64,000 bases of DNA, taken from Leptobrachium leishanense (Eukaryota; Chordata; Amphibia; Anura; Megophryidae). Below, piece by piece: positions 20,279 to 34,372 of the stretch. A program made the position numbers and the translations under genes. The first letter of the stretch is position 1, and every line of letters starts with the position of its first letter. The stretch lies in NCBI GenBank assembly GCA_009667805.1, contig CM019065.1:155532101-155596100 (forward strand). The letters run 5' to 3'. The notes below the pieces were generated by a model. It did not search any database and had not been told where the DNA came from. It saw only the letters and a list, made by a program, of their open reading frames with translations.

Positions 20279-23074
20279 GAGAAACATGGAGCACAGAATC
20301 ATGGAGCACCTCAAGATGTAATGTAAATGTAGTAGCAATTTTTGGCCAGCAGTGAGAACCCTCTGCCTGTCAAATAGGGCTTATCTACAGTGAACATATA
20401 AAAAGGGACATGTCTGTGTATATTTATTTTCTGGGTATTGGAAAGTCATTTTCCATCTCATAAAACCAGTGGCTCCTGTCAGTCATTTTACGCAAAATCA
20501 CTTGGTATCAAAGGGTTTCAGAGTTATGCGTTAAAGAGGGGCACAGACAGCTATAGTGCGCATGATATAAGAAGACACTGTACTTAAACCAGGTTGATTC
20601 TACATGACACGCCTGAGGAAGTCTAATGCTCAGGGTCCAGTATTAAGCCATGGGCCCCATGTTTTGTGGTATGCTTCTGAAGCATTATAAATTATGTTCT
20701 TGATACAAATAATAGTATGTTACCAAGGAGTTCTGTTTGTTTTCACTTCACAGCATTAGTTATAAATACACAAATACTTAGGGTTACTTGCCAAGTCCCA
20801 TTTACCAGCCCTCCCCTGGAGAGTTAGTTGGTGTTCTAATTAATACATCGGTTTCCCTCTGGTAAGAGGATTTATACAAGGATCCACAGGAAATGAAACT
20901 GTAATATGTCTTTGGATAATCAACAATTACCTCTTGGCGAACGCTCTTGAAACCCACCATTGGCTTACAATTTGGTTTGGCTTATGGTTTCCAGATCCAT
21001 CACAGTTTACATGGTTCTTCCAGCCAATATATACAAGGAATATGTGCCAAGGGAAAACTGGTTTAACTGGCAGACCATCCTCAGAATCCGCTAGGCTGCA
21101 TGATTCCAGAATCTCTCTATAATATCCCTGGTGTGATGTTTCAATACGGTCTGCTATCTACTCTGAGCGTAGGTTAGAAAATCATCAAACCAAAGAGTTT
21201 GACTCACTAAGTCCAGTAATGTAAAGCTAAATGAGACTAGAAATTAGTAGATTTAATAAAGAAATGGTTAAACATGTTCAGTATAGGGTTACAGCCCATA
21301 CAGCACCAACACTTTGTTGGAGGTTAAGTTATGACATCATCTACAGACACGCTGACCCAGATAATGTAATTATTACCTGTCTTTTAAGAGGACCATTTGT
21401 CACTGGGGTCTTTTGGGACATGTATAGCATCTATTCTTCTTCTAAGACTTATAGTGCAATATGCATTAACTCTCTGGGTGCTAGAAATACACGCAATGGC
21501 AGCAGTTTGCACAAGATAATACATGTAGTTAGCATTCAGTGGGTTAAGTCGGCTAATTCTGCATTTTAAAGTGTTTTAGAGAGAGCAGTCTATCATGATA
21601 AAAGCTTCACTTGGCAGATCTGTTTCAGGGCGGGGGTCCTGCTGACATCACAGGGTAATAAAGAGGTGTCAGGAAGATTTAGTGATGCTGCAGCTCTTAT
21701 TTTATCCTGCAGAGGAGGAAGCCAGTGTATGCTGTCTATCAGCTTCTGTAATGTGTGGTGCAGAGCCAATGGGTTTAACTCCTGATGGCCCGGCCCAGTA
21801 TCTATCTGCAGGCTGCTGCAGAGTTTATAGAGAATCTGGGCCCCAGCACTGAAAGGTGAGATCAAAAGGGGCACACATTAGAGTTCAATCTTTGGGTAAT
21901 GCTTCACAAATGCATAGCAATTGTATAATTAGATATTTGTTTTACGCATAGCAAAATGGTGAATATGTTGCCTTTTTATTTTGTGATAAATATATGGATA
22001 ATGATTTGCTTAGTGACAAATAGACTGCTACCTTTAATTTATCCACTGCAAACCCTATGTTGTTACAGCGGCACCCAGCGCGAGACGTGGTGAGGCCCAT
22101 GTTCAGGATTAAAAGCCCAAAGTGCAGGAGATACCACTCAGACAATATGTATAATGACAGTAGGTGAGAACACCAGAGGGCTTGCCGGAGACTACTGCAC
22201 GGCGCAACCACAAGGAACCCTAACACTGAAAAGCCGGATCTGATCTAGTAGAAAATACCACAGGGCCATGCAGAGTCTCAGGATATAGACAGTATATACA
22301 TAAAGGAGTCAGCACAGTATGGGCTTACACAAAGCTGTGGTCATAGAATAGCCAGGGATCAGAACACCAGAGAGGGACGTCAGAAAAAGCCAGGGTCATA
22401 GACAGAATATCAGCAGAGAAATAATAAACAAGAAAACAAAAGCACAGTGCAGGAAAACCAAAATAAACAAAGGACACGGTGACAGGAGTAACAAATAGAC
22501 AGAGCGAAACAGAAAGCCAAAAATATTCTAGAACAAAATATACAAACAGATCAGGAACTTGCTTGAAACCGGAGTACAGAGTAACAATGACTAGGAGTGC
22601 CTCAAAAATCATGGAGCAATGCAGTGCTCTTAAATAGGGAGTGGATCAGAACATCAGAGAGACAGATGAGTGAGCTAACTGCAAACAAGAAAGCCCTGGG
22701 CTGGAACCCAGGAATGGCAACAGGAACCAAGACCTAAAACGAACCAGCTCACCTACAGGGGACAGGGCTGGAAACGTGACATATGTATCAATACATTTTA
22801 TTAAGGTATCTAAATAGACATTTTGGTTAAGGTACTCTACAGGAAATAAGCGTAAACCCCTTTTACGGGTTACACCAATATACACTACCTTTAGAGTTTA
22901 GGACAATAGGATTTTTAACATAAATAAGGAGCTTTCCTGAGTTCACAAGGAACAAGTGGTAGTTCATAGAAATATCACTACTGGTAACTCAGTTATGCCA
23001 GCACAAAAAATGGGTTTGTGAAACCACTGAGAATGGGGAATAATAGCCTCAGAAGCATACCCTGCAAGATTTCC
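20279..23074. other. Unclassified sequence, partly repeat-like
   Basis: No gene recognised. 22050-22785 runs from TGTTACAGCGGCACCC to AACGTGACA, is adenine/purine-rich on the plus strand, and looks like a dispersed frog repeat. Its ends suggest TG...CA or TIR termini, but I cannot confirm a duplication. Confidence 0.35.
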
Positions 23075-23175
23075 AACTCAGCTCTCTTAATAAGGTTTTG
23101 TCTCAATTATGCTATTACAGAGAAGACAATTCCATATGCAATCAGTCTGCTATGACCCAAAAAGGGTGGCCAGAA
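23075..23175 (-). mobile_element. Hammerhead-bearing element, distal piece (separated from the ribozyme)
   Basis: Colinear with 9275-9360 through AAGGTTTT, CCATATGCAA, CAGTCTGCT and GGGTGGCCAG. The rest of this copy lies at 24512-24655, after about 1.3 kb of inserted DNA. GGCCAGAA is present at both junctions. Confidence 0.55.
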
Positions 23176-23469
23176 CTAGACAATTCACAACTGACAATTC
23201 GCTGAGGGCCTGAGTGGATTTTCTTATCTCATTAAAATAACTATTTAGAAAATTGCGTGAAGAAATTAATTCTTTACCACAACAATGTACATGTGGATGT
23301 TGCGTTGCCCCCGGGCAATAGGAGATCATGGGGCCCCCTATTGCCATGCCCACAGAAGGCCGCACCCATACAAAACTCCACCCATACAACACAACGCCCA
23401 GGCTCTCTGCTCATCTCTGCTCAGGCAAGATTGGCAGTGAGCATGGAAACACAACAGGATGTGCATACA

Positions 23470-24371
23470 CAGGGTTATTCAAAGAGAATCGAAAAGCCAC
23501 CGCACGTTCGGTGACTTTTCGTTCTCTTCAATTCGGTACGATTTGGTGTTCCCATTTCGGCGACCCTGCAGTGTATTCAGCAAGCACCACAGGGCCGCCG
23601 TAATGCAGGGAAAAGTCACCGCAAAACCGCTGAAAACTCACCGCAAAACCAGGGCGAACGCACAATGACACCCGCAAAAACATCTGGATTAACCTGCTGA
23701 AGACGCCGGAGAAACCCCAGCAGGAGCCGATCAGAGCGCAGAGCAGCCGTCGGAAAAAGCTGACACCGCAGACGAAGGAGGTGAAGAAAAAAAACAAAAC
23801 AGTTTGCTTGAATGTTTAAAAAGTGAAACGCTGTTGGCGAACAAACTACTGAGCGAAAATTTCTGAAATTTACATATGAGGTCCAAGGAATGATAATAAA
23901 AAGGGCTGTTAAAGAGAAAAGAAAAAAGGATTTAAAAAAAAAAACGATTTTTTTTATAAAAAATCCCAAAAAAATGCCTAAAAGGTCCTAAAAAATCTAT
24001 AAATAAAGAGACTTTTTACTGCCAAATATTATAATGAACAGTTTATTAGATATTGAATTAACACAGGAATATTTTTAACATTGAAGCCTATGGGATGCGC
24101 CTGAATAAACCTGTCGAATGAAGCAACCGAATGGCAGGGCATTTCGGCAACTTTTCGCTGCTGGTATTTGTTCTCTGAATAGACGAAGCTATGGGGATTT
24201 CACTGCCCTCGAACAGGCACCGAACAGGCAGCGTATGTGCAGGCAATTCGCGAACATTTGGCGAATTGCCTGGTCTCTGGATAGCCGAATGTCCAAGAAA
24301 GGTAACCGAACGCTGATTTTCAGCATTCGGTTACCTTTCGGCAGCCATTCGGATCTCTTTGAATAACCCTG
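23470..24371. mobile_element. Family G TIR element, full-length copy (902 bp)
   Basis: Ends are CAGGGTTATTCAAAGAG and CTCTTTGAATAACCCTG. The interior has two recognisable halves, one with CACCGAACGTGCGGTGACTTTTCG-type hairpins, the other with CGAACGCTGAAAATCAGC and AGGGCAGTGAAATCCCC. The same arrangement is at 37038-37921, 42563-43745, 51126-52466 and 59026-60122. There is no transposase frame. Confidence 0.75.
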
Positions 24372-24511
24372 ATACTGTTCTCCATGCTGGGGAAGGAATC
24401 CACATGACTATCCACTCATGCCCCTGCAGGGGCAGCAAGTCAGACTGATGGGACCCCAATCCAGTCCCCTCCTCCATCCATCACTTGGACACTGTTCAAT
24501 GGGCCAGTCCG
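24372..24511. mobile_element. Right end of a hAT-type element
   Basis: GGGCCAGTCCGCCCCTG at about 24492-24508 matches the right end of the 2.6 kb hAT at 53588-56228. It is followed by GCCAGAAT, while GCCAGAAC lies near 23169, a possible 8 bp duplication with one change. No matching left end could be found. Confidence 0.45.
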
Positions 24512-24655
24512 CCCCTGGCCAGAATTGAAATGCTAAGGAGGTCTCCTCTGCATCAGCAATACAGTAACAAAGATGAATGTTTCGTCCTTGTTAGGGCTCA
24601 TCAGGAGGGTATAGCTGATACCTCTCTAGGCATCTTGAGCAAGGGATCCACTCAG
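24512..24655 (-). mobile_element. Hammerhead-bearing element, ribozyme piece
   Basis: Colinear with 9345-9470. On the minus strand it contains CTGATGA, a stem II of GCCC-TAACAA-GGAC, and GAAAC at about 24580-24606. Stem III and the cleavage triplet are not recognisable, so this ribozyme is probably inactive. Confidence 0.55.
24580..24616 (-). ncRNA. Degraded hammerhead ribozyme motif
   Basis: The core boxes CTGATGA and GAAA and stem II are kept, with one mismatch. The 5' side of stem I (CAGCTATACCC) is identical to the 9394-9450 copy. The 3' half has diverged. Confidence 0.5.
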
Positions 24656-24941
24656 TGCTGGATTAACATGGGGATATTAGAGCTAGAGCTCCAGGCCCAT
24701 GACCTGAAATAGGCCCATGACATCCTATAAGTTACATTGTATCCAGCAGACCTTATAAAAAGGTTACAAAATAGCAGATCTATTCAATGTTAGTATCAGG
24801 AAGCTTGATTTCCGTGCTAAATATGTCTAAATAAAACACATAAATTCAGTCCAACGCTCTACTCTCACTACTCCTGCGCAGCTGTGTAGTGTACACTGTT
24901 AGTATTCAGCGCCACTTCATGTGACAATATGTCTATATTAA

Positions 24942-26385
24942 GTTACCCACTTTGCTGTGGCGGACACGCTCAGCACGTCCAGCCGCGCAAGCACTTGGCT
25001 GAGCACGTCCTCCCATTGCAGCCAGCGATCGGCCGGGATTCTGTCCGATCGCTGTGGCCCCCCGGTGCGGGCTCACATCTTGGATGTCAGCCCCGCCTCT
25101 CGCACCCCGGCCACACGAATAGGGTCATCGCGCTGGGCGCGATGACATCTATTCCAGGCACCCCCGCCAGTGCAGGGAAGGTGCCTGAAGGGGAGGGGGA
25201 GATCCTTTGGACCTCTCTCCCTCCTCATCGGTAAGGGTCAGCAAAAAAAGGCAGGCACCGCTTCGAAGGGCACCGCCTGCCCTTCCAAGTGGTGGCTGCC
25301 TTTAACTCCTGAGGTGGCGGTATGCGATCCGGCGCATTATCGCAGCCTAGTTCAGGTGGGGGCCGCCATCTTGGATGGCAGCTCCACCTCCAGGTCCCCA
25401 CTCGCTACCTGACGTCATCGTGCATTGCTCAATGACGTCAGTTAGCCGGGGAACCCCTAGCTGCCCGGGGATTTCCTAAGGAAATCCCATGGTGGAGATA
25501 GGGGGTTCGTTTGAACCCCCATATCTCCTGAACAGTGGAAGCTAGAGGGTCATCTTTCCAATGATACCAAACATGACCATGTTATATGTAAGAAAATAAA
25601 AATAATTTTTAAAAAAATGTGTATTTTTTTAACCCTTTAACGCCGCAGGACGTTCCATGACGTCCTGGCGGCGGGCGGACTTTGAAGACGCGGGGCGTAC
25701 ATGTACGCCCTGCTGTCTTCAATGGGGCCGCCTCGGCCCCTCCCCGCAGCCTGCGCACGCTGACTCTTGGCGCGCATTATTGGCTGCACAGGGACGGCCT
25801 GAAATCAAGCCGTCCCCTGCAGCCAATGACGCTCACTGCACGCCGGCTGTGGAGAGGGCTCGAAATCAGTGCCGCACGACGGCACCTGTCGTCGAGGCGT
25901 ACCTGTATGCCTCACCGGCAAAATCGACCTCCTAAGGGCGCCACCCCTGCGTCCTTAAGGGGTTAATGCAGCAATATTGTTTATATTTCAATTATAATGT
26001 GAACAATGATGCTGCACTAACGATTTGTTCTATGGGGGGGTTTGCGAAAAAACACGTAATTTCCCCCCTACAAAAATGCAGTCCCCTTTCCTAATTTTTT
26101 TAACAAGCCTACCCCATAGAAAATATAACTGCAAAGGCTTGCATGATAAAATGTGGGGAAAAAACATTACACGCTGTAGATGATTGAAAATTCAAATTTT
26201 ATTGCATTTTTTGTTATAATAATAATTCAGACAGAACATGATGTATACATATAATAATGATATATTATGAATCTGCCGAGTCTGAACAAAAAACGATATA
26301 TAATTTAAACATGATGTGCGAAACCAGTAAAAAATGAGCTCAGCAGTCAGCACACAGGCGTGAAATGGCTCAGCAGCGAAAAGGG
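24942..26385. mobile_element. TTAA-target DNA element (family T), copy 1, with a nested element
   Basis: The interior aligns with 61214-62389 over GGATGTCAGCCC, GGGGGTTCNNNNGAACCCCC, TGATACCAAACATGACCATG, GCAGCAATATTGTT and ATAATGATATATTATGAATCTGCC. The right end is AAAGGG followed by TTAA (26386-26389). The left end near 24942 is diverged (TTACCCACTTTGCTG). TTAA targets occur in piggyBac and Kolobok; I cannot choose between them. No transposase remains. Confidence 0.6.
25633..25962. mobile_element. Nested TTAA-target element, 330 bp
   Basis: TTAA at 25629-25632 and 25963-25966 bounds inverted ends CCCTTTAACGCCGCAGGACG and CTGCGTCCTTAAGGGG. The empty site TTAATGCAGCAATATTG is seen in the sister host copy near 61951, which proves the insertion. 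GC-rich, non-coding. Confidence 0.8.
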
Positions 26386-26730
26386 TTAAGAAACTAGACT
26401 TCTAAGAGCATTTCTTTAAAGGCAAAGCAGCAATTTATACGTCTGATTCATTTTTCCAGTTTATCGCCAGTCTCTTGCCAAATCATTTGGTTATATCCTG
26501 GTTTCTATGCATTTTTGGAGAACATGCTCCCATATTCGTGAAAGTTTGCAGTAATGATTTTAATTTAAATGCTAATGCATAAATAAAAACTATTATTGGG
26601 CAGCACATGAAAAGTGTTTTACTAAGGGGCGTGGCCGGCGGGCGAGGTGAGCGGCTGCAGAGAGACTGAGCCATGAGTGCACTTCCCAGATTCCCCTATT
26701 ATCATGACGGGGAATCATAATTATAATAAA

Positions 26731-26942
26731 GACACAGAGGCGAGTATTATGCTATCTTTTCTTTACTTAAGCCGATAGCAGCAAAGAACAATCTCTCAAA
26801 TACCAAACAAAGTATTTAGAGAGTGAAAAAATACATTAAACAGTATATATACATAACAGATAACAATGGTACAGTCCAGCATAACAATGGTACAGTCCAA
26901 CTCCTCCAATCATCTGACGACCGTTGGCCTCTTCTCTTTTCT
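26731..26942 (+). repeat. DIRS inverted terminal repeat, left
   Basis: Reverse complement of 31336-31541 with scattered mismatches. It contains a 21 bp direct duplication, AACAATGGTACAGTCCARC. Confidence 0.75.
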
Positions 26943-27469
26943 GATGCGAGACACATACTGATCTTCTTTTAACCAAACAAACAACGGAAGAACTCCATTC
27001 CTTCATGGAAACCTCGAACATGTAGTTGAATCCTTCTGTGAGAAATTCCAACCCAAGGATTAAGCTTCAGCGTAGACTCCAACTTGAAGCTCAAGCATGG
27101 ACGAATATTCATCCTTCAACGAAAACTCCAACACAAAGCACACGCTCTTCTCCAACGAACAGAACAACGGAAGAACTCTTCCTCATCCAATGAAAGCTTT
27201 GACAAGAAGTTTAGGTTGTCGGAACATAAATGTATTAAAGATCACCAAGAGCTTATAATAAGAAGGTTTGAAAAAAATCCGTAATGACTATTGAAACATC
27301 AAAACCTTATAGCCAAATATAAAGGGTGGGAATAACCCAATTATCGGGTGGGATAATACTCGCCTCCGTGTCTTTATTATAATTATGATTCCCCGTCATG
27401 ATAATAGGGTAATCTGGGAATTATCCCACAAAACACGGAGGCTCTTATTATGCTAGTTCAAAGCTTAAT

Positions 27470-28200
27470 TAATTAGTGATAGTGACATGTGACACACTGG
27501 TTTAAAATAACACTCCCTAAAAGGTGGATTCTCTGGACCAGTCTGCCTTTTTAAGATGTCTACAAGACGACATCCACGGAAGAAAAAACCTCGGAAGCAG
27601 AAGCACTCCGGGATGAATGAGCTCCGAACACGGAGACGACTACACCAGCTCCTGACTTGATCCATTTAACCCACCTATTGAGTGTGGTGGAAGTTACAGA
27701 ATTGTATGGTTTACGTAAGGATATGAATAACCGTTGGGATTAGATAGAAGACCTCTGACAATGAAGTCTTTGTCCTATAGGAAAATTGAACATTTCTCCC
27801 CGTGTCGGGTAAAACTCCTTCCCGTTAAGTTTAGGGCTCGAACGTGTGAGACTCTATTGCAGGAAATCAAACAAAGTAAAATGGCCAATTTCACAGAAAT
27901 CCGTTTAATAGACCTAGTTTCATTCTCGGGTCATTTATCCAGAAATTAACTAGAATGACATCCCAGATGTTAGAATAACGGGAACGAGGGGTCGTTTACA
28001 CTGTATACCCTTCAAAAACCTACATGTAATGGGGTGATTCCCAGCAGGAATACTAATAAAACCCTGATGTGAAGCAGGTATCGCTGACCTGAGGTTATTA
28101 ATCGTACGATACGCTTTACCATCCCCAAATAGATGTGTGAAGAACTAAACAAGTTACTCAAGGAAACTGATATGGAATCAACTTGATGTTCCATGCACCA
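27470..28200 (-). pseudogene. DIRS tyrosine recombinase, broken
   Basis: No single frame spans it. The N-terminal core-binding part is visible between about 28190 and 27950, with SHIYLGMVKR, then in another frame YRTINNLRSAIPASHQGF and GNHPITCRFLKG. The C-terminal catalytic part is visible near 27640-27480 with VFGAHSSRSASASEVF. That is the HSTRGASAS-like box holding the catalytic His and Arg, although its internal residues are altered. Frameshifts and stops separate the parts. In an intact element this enzyme would join a circular cDNA to the target without making a duplication. Confidence 0.65.
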
Positions 28201-28332
28201 AAAAACCCATGAGTTCTATGTGCTACCATATCTCCTCCTAGTAGAGGGGCCCAGGAACTCGACTAAAAAAGTGGCAGATGCATCCGAAATGTTGACTGAA
28301 GGCCAGTGACCTTTGATATTACACTTAACAGC

Positions 28333-29717
28333 TTAAAAAATTAGTGAAGACTCAAAGAATTCTGAAGCGTTCCCTCCGGATCTCCCAGGGTGGACGATGG
28401 GACACGAATTAGCCTGGGAATGTCCACATACTGTTTCAGGAGGTGCGGGAACCATGCTTGAGACCTCCATAAGGGTGCTATAAGCACTATTGTAGCTAAT
28501 TGTACTTGTACTAGTCATATTAATGTTGAAATCAGAATGGAGGGAAAGCGTAAAGCGTCCAGGTCGGGACCAGAGCATCCGTTGGCAAAGCCATGGGTCT
28601 GGTCTCCAACAGTAGTATTGTGGTAAAGGAATATTAAGGCTAGAAGCCAATAAATCTATAGCGAAGGGACCTCAGAGGGATGACAAACTGGCAAATACCC
28701 TGGCGTCTAATCTCCAATTGCTGGAGTCTATCAGATACTTTGAATTCCAGTCCGCCACTACATTGCTGGACCCTGGAATGTATTGGCCTGGACTGATAAA
28801 TTGTGAGGCAGGCAAAATCCTCAAAAGACTTTGGTGTCTCTGCTAACTGTTTAGACCTGGGGCCACCTATAAGGTTGATATGACGCACAGTGGACAGGTT
28901 GTCCATCTCCAGGCGTATAGAACTCGTCTGGAAATGCTTGATAAACTTGAATAGTAAACAATCCTGCAAGGAGTTCTAAACAATCATATACAATCCTATC
29001 TCTCTGGAACCCCAACTGACACTTGTGGAAAAAGATCCGCAGCGCGCCCCAGCCAGATCTGCTGGCGTCTGACTCTATGACCAACTCTGGAGTTGGATAG
29101 ATGATGGGTTTGCTGTTGCCTGACACTAAATGATTTAGCCACCACTGCATCTCCAATTTCGACTCGTCGTCCAGAGAGATGCAATCTGGATAAAGCCATC
29201 CCCTCCGCAGAAATCGTGCTTTCAGACATTGAAGAGCTCGACAATAAAGCGGTCCTGTAAAGACCACTTGTATTGCTGCAGAGAGTAGGCCCAGAAGGTG
29301 AGCTAACCATCTCAGAGAGAATTTTTCTGCAGTTAGAAGACATCTGATTTCTCTGTGAATCAGCCGAACTTTGTCTGAAGGCAGGGAAAGAGCCATCTCC
29401 ATCATAGTTACGGTGACATCAGAAATTCGATAGACTGTGTCGGTGTAAGGACAGATATTTTGTAGTTTTATTGGGATTGTCAGATAAGCGTCTTTTAGGT
29501 CTATATTGACCATCCACTCTTGTGGAGATAAAACTCCTTGTAATGACGGAATGTCTTCCCTTTTGAAATGATTGTACACAACGTACTTGTTTAGGTGGTT
29601 TTTCCAAATTGATACTGGGCGGAATTCTGCGCCTTGGATAGTTGGTGTGGAACCATACTCACCAAAATTCCTGATCTTCTCGAACCCCTTTAACCACTTT
29701 GACGGCAGTGGCGTCAA
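28333..29717 (-). pseudogene. DIRS reverse transcriptase / RNase H, broken
   Basis: The long frame from 29717 to 28851 shows the RT palm motif VNIDLKDAYLTIPI, a connection region (LRWLAHLLGLLSAAI, GPLYCRALQ), and the RNase H start IESDASRSGWGA with its catalytic Asp. The sequence continues in other frames at 28969-28640 (VQQCSGGLEFK, QRQGICQFV) and 28650-28333 (WLCQRMLWSRP, PETVCGHSQ). The normal RT catalytic YxDD segment is missing between the DTVYRISDVTVT and MEMALSLP stretches, implying an internal deletion of the active site. Inactive. Confidence 0.75.
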
Positions 29718-30261
29718 TCGAATTTATTAATTTTTGCCAATGGACCTACAAAATCAAGCAATTTATCATGACACACCTTAAGGTGGCCTCTACTCCTCTT
29801 TGTCGGGACCAATTTGACTCGTTAAGGATGTGAATAATTTCCGGATCTAACTCGGGGTTACATTAAACTTATGTGGCAAAGTTGGGGCTGGACACTCAGC
29901 CCTCAAATTACTTCTCGTTTGTTTATCTATTGGCATACGGATATGCTGTTCTATATAACGAGCCACATGCTCTATGTGTGTCCATTCCACTGACCGTGGA
30001 TGTTTTAATTGCTCTGGTACAAACATTGAATTTCTTAGAGCATCTACCGGATCAATAACCGGTTTTTAGAATCAGTGGAATCAGGTGAGGAAACTGAATC
30101 TGACGCCTCAGGAGAGGAGACCGGATCGTACTCCGGGTCAGAGGAATTCACCTCAGAATCTGACATTGCTTCCTCTCTAGAATGTTCTGAGGAGCTGTCG
30201 GTATCTTTGCGCCTCTAGCTCGCTTCCACTTTCTTTGTCAGCCGGAGTTAACTGGCTCTTT

Positions 30262-30455
30262 TTTCGTCACAGTGTTGTGCTGTGGAAATTCATTTCAAGT
30301 ACGGGTAGACGTACGTTTTATGAGCGATATCTTTTGGGCGTTGCTCTTCTCCCTCTTTTTTCTCCACAGTGATGTGCTGTGGAAATTCATTTCAAGTACG
30401 GGTAGAAGTACGTTTTATGAGCGATATTTTTTGGGAGTTGCTCTTCTCCCTCATT
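30262..30455 (+). repeat. Tandem duplication, 2 x 97 bp, inside the DIRS 5' region
   Basis: TGTGCTGTGGAAATTCATTT...TACGTTTTATGAGCGATAT occurs from 30276 and again from 30373, with few differences. Confidence 0.8.
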
Positions 30456-31556
30456 GAAGTCTCAGGGACCTCATTATCCTGTCAGGAATAACTAGATAAA
30501 AATCTATCTGAAGTCGGGGAAATTATAAATGAACATCTGGCTGAGAAATTCTCTAGACATTTTAACCATATTATACTTCAAGTATGAGGAAAAAATCGTG
30601 GGCATAAGAACGAGGGCACCTGGGGCAACAGGCAGGTTCGGGCCAGTCATAAACCACTTCTTTATTTAATTAATTTATTTTAATCACTTATATTACTTAT
30701 TTTACTAATTTTATTGGGAAATTTCCAGAGGCAACAAGCTGCGGGGTTCCGCGCATGCGGAACCGCCGCGAGCGTTACCTCAGAGCAGTGGCTGAGTGGG
30801 GGCACCAAATCCCCACAGAAACCACCGGAGAGCTGGACCCATCTCCCCGGAGAAAACAACGGGAACAATTAACTTAAATAAATTTGAGAGAACTCGCTGT
30901 TTAACCGCTGGTTCATTTTCAAACGTACATCACCTGAGGTAAAACTCGCCTTTAGTCGTTGCGAGCGTTTACCTCAGGCAGCGGCTTCGCGCCTCTCCTA
31001 ATGACGGAGATACAGGGGAAGCGCGAAAACACACTAGAAAGCCGCCGTAAAGACGGACTCGTCCCCCGAAGGCAAAAAACACTGGAAGCAGAAAAATATA
31101 TATATACAATCCCCCAAGAGACAATTAAAACCAAATAAAGGCAAAGCCTAGTCCCTGCACATAAATCCCTAATGGGATGACAATAAGTGCAAACAAACAC
31201 AGGCTAACAGTGTGTGTGTGCATAAACAATATGCTAAATTAGAATATATATAAATATAACACTACAATAAAATACAGTGAAAATGTCAATTAATATAGAG
31301 CTTGCTGCTAATACTCATCTCATCTCGGCGAGCAGCAAAGAAAGAGAAGAGGCCAACAGTCGTCAGAAGAGTTGGACTGTACCATTGTTATGCTGGACTG
31401 TACCATTGTTATCTGTTATGTATATATACTGTTAATGTATTTTTTTCACTCTCTAAATACTTTGTTTGGTATATGAGAGATTGTTCTTTGCTGCTATCGG
31501 TTTAAGTAAAGAAAAGATAGCATAATAAGAGCCTCCGTGTCTTGTGGGATAATTGT

Positions 31557-32738
31557 GGATTAACTACATAAATGGTGAGATTTGCTGGGTTTTTCTTCCC
31601 TCACTTCCCAGGTCCTGCATACTGCTGACACAATTTCCCACTTGGGGGAGCCCTGCATGGCTGGAGCGGCCTCCGTCCCTCAGCCCAGGCCCACTCTACC
31701 TCCCGACGCTGTCTGAATGGAGGCCTTACAGGAGGGGAGGATAGAGTCCTGCGTGCCTCCGTTGCCACGTCACAGGAGCTGGTGCCTAAGCAGAGAAAAA
31801 ACAGACCCTAGCGAAGGGGGACTTCAGAGTCCTGATGCTGGAACTCCAGAAGATGTGACGCATGTAGTCTCTTGTGGGGCATTCTGGGGGAGCTTTATCT
31901 GTGATGGAAGATGGCCGCAAAGCTGCAGTTTGGAGCGTAGGGTGGCAGCCTGTTAATGAAACCATGGAGGAGACCGCAGGAGGCTGTGACTCTTTTGGTC
32001 GAGTCCATCAGGGACACAACTGATCTGAGTATACCCCATTGGGGACCCCGCTTGGGAGCACCAACCTGGTTCAGGGCCAGCTGTGCTACCTGTCTTATGC
32101 TTCCAAATGCACCTGGAGGCTCTTGGAAGGCTTGCAAGTATCACTGTGGTTTGTGCTGCATTCCGGACTGAGGTGCTGACCTAACGCCTGTCCGGAAATA
32201 TCACGCTAACATGAGGACTCTACAGAAAAATCTGCAGACACAGATTTTCCCGATTAGTGTCCCCATGTTAGCGTTAACTATGGAATAGTGCTTGAAGTCT
32301 CTAAACCAGCTAAACATTTCAGATGGATTATCAAATATTTTTAATCCAGTATTATGCAAATATCACCTAACACCCTAGCAAAATGTTGCTTCCTCCCTCT
32401 CCGATTTAGTCCTGAGGAAGTCTGAGATATACACAGGCGAAACGCTTCAAGCCAAGACCCTGCATTTATCTATATAGGAATTTTGGAGAGTGTCCTAGAA
32501 CATCTGGAAACCTTTGAAGACTGTTATTTCTGGAATTCCGGGGACTTTGATATTGGATCTCTTGCAGGGTTTCATGCTACATATCCAGAGGTTCTGGGCC
32601 TTTGAGGGCAAGACGTCTATGCACATTCTTTATCTGCTTTCTGTTTCTGAGAGCTATTTTTAGACATTATGTTTTTGTTGTTATAATAAAGTACTACACT
32701 ATATTATTTTCTCTATTTTTTGCATTGCTGGAAGTAAG
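31557..32738. other. Unclassified sequence with small inverted-repeat fragments
   Basis: 32195-32285 contains an inverted pair (CGCTAACATGAGGAC / GTCCCCATGTTAGCG) like the GGGCTAC-type MITEs. A hammerhead-like stretch is at 32411-32450. No gene was recognised. Confidence 0.45.
32411..32450 (+). ncRNA. Possible hammerhead-like motif
   Basis: CTGAGGAA is followed by a 5 bp stem (GTCTG with CAGGC, one G-U pair) closing a 9 base loop, then GAAACGC. This fits the CUGANGA / stem II / GAAA core. I could not identify a clear cleavage triplet or stem I, so this may only be a relic. Confidence 0.35.
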
Positions 32739-32740
32739 TA

Positions 32741-34370
<1,630 letters not shown>

Positions 34371-34372
34371 TA

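Larger units (their letters stand above)
26686..31556 (-). mobile_element. DIRS-type tyrosine-recombinase retrotransposon, degraded
   Basis: Inverted terminal repeats of about 0.21 kb lie at 26731-26942 and 31336-31541; the words GGTACAGTCCA, TTAGAGAGTGAAAAAATACATTA and GCTGCTATCGG pair across them. A further inverted segment links 26686-26755 with 27352-27421, and 27422-27455 is complementary to about 31518-31550. This resembles the internal complementary region of DIRS elements. On the minus strand the gene order is 5' region, RT/RNase H, tyrosine recombinase, the DIRS order. All frames are broken. Confidence 0.8.

Noticed and set aside
20590..20640. Hammerhead-like CCTGAGGAAGTCTAATGC
   Set aside because: There is no GAAA box at the required distance.
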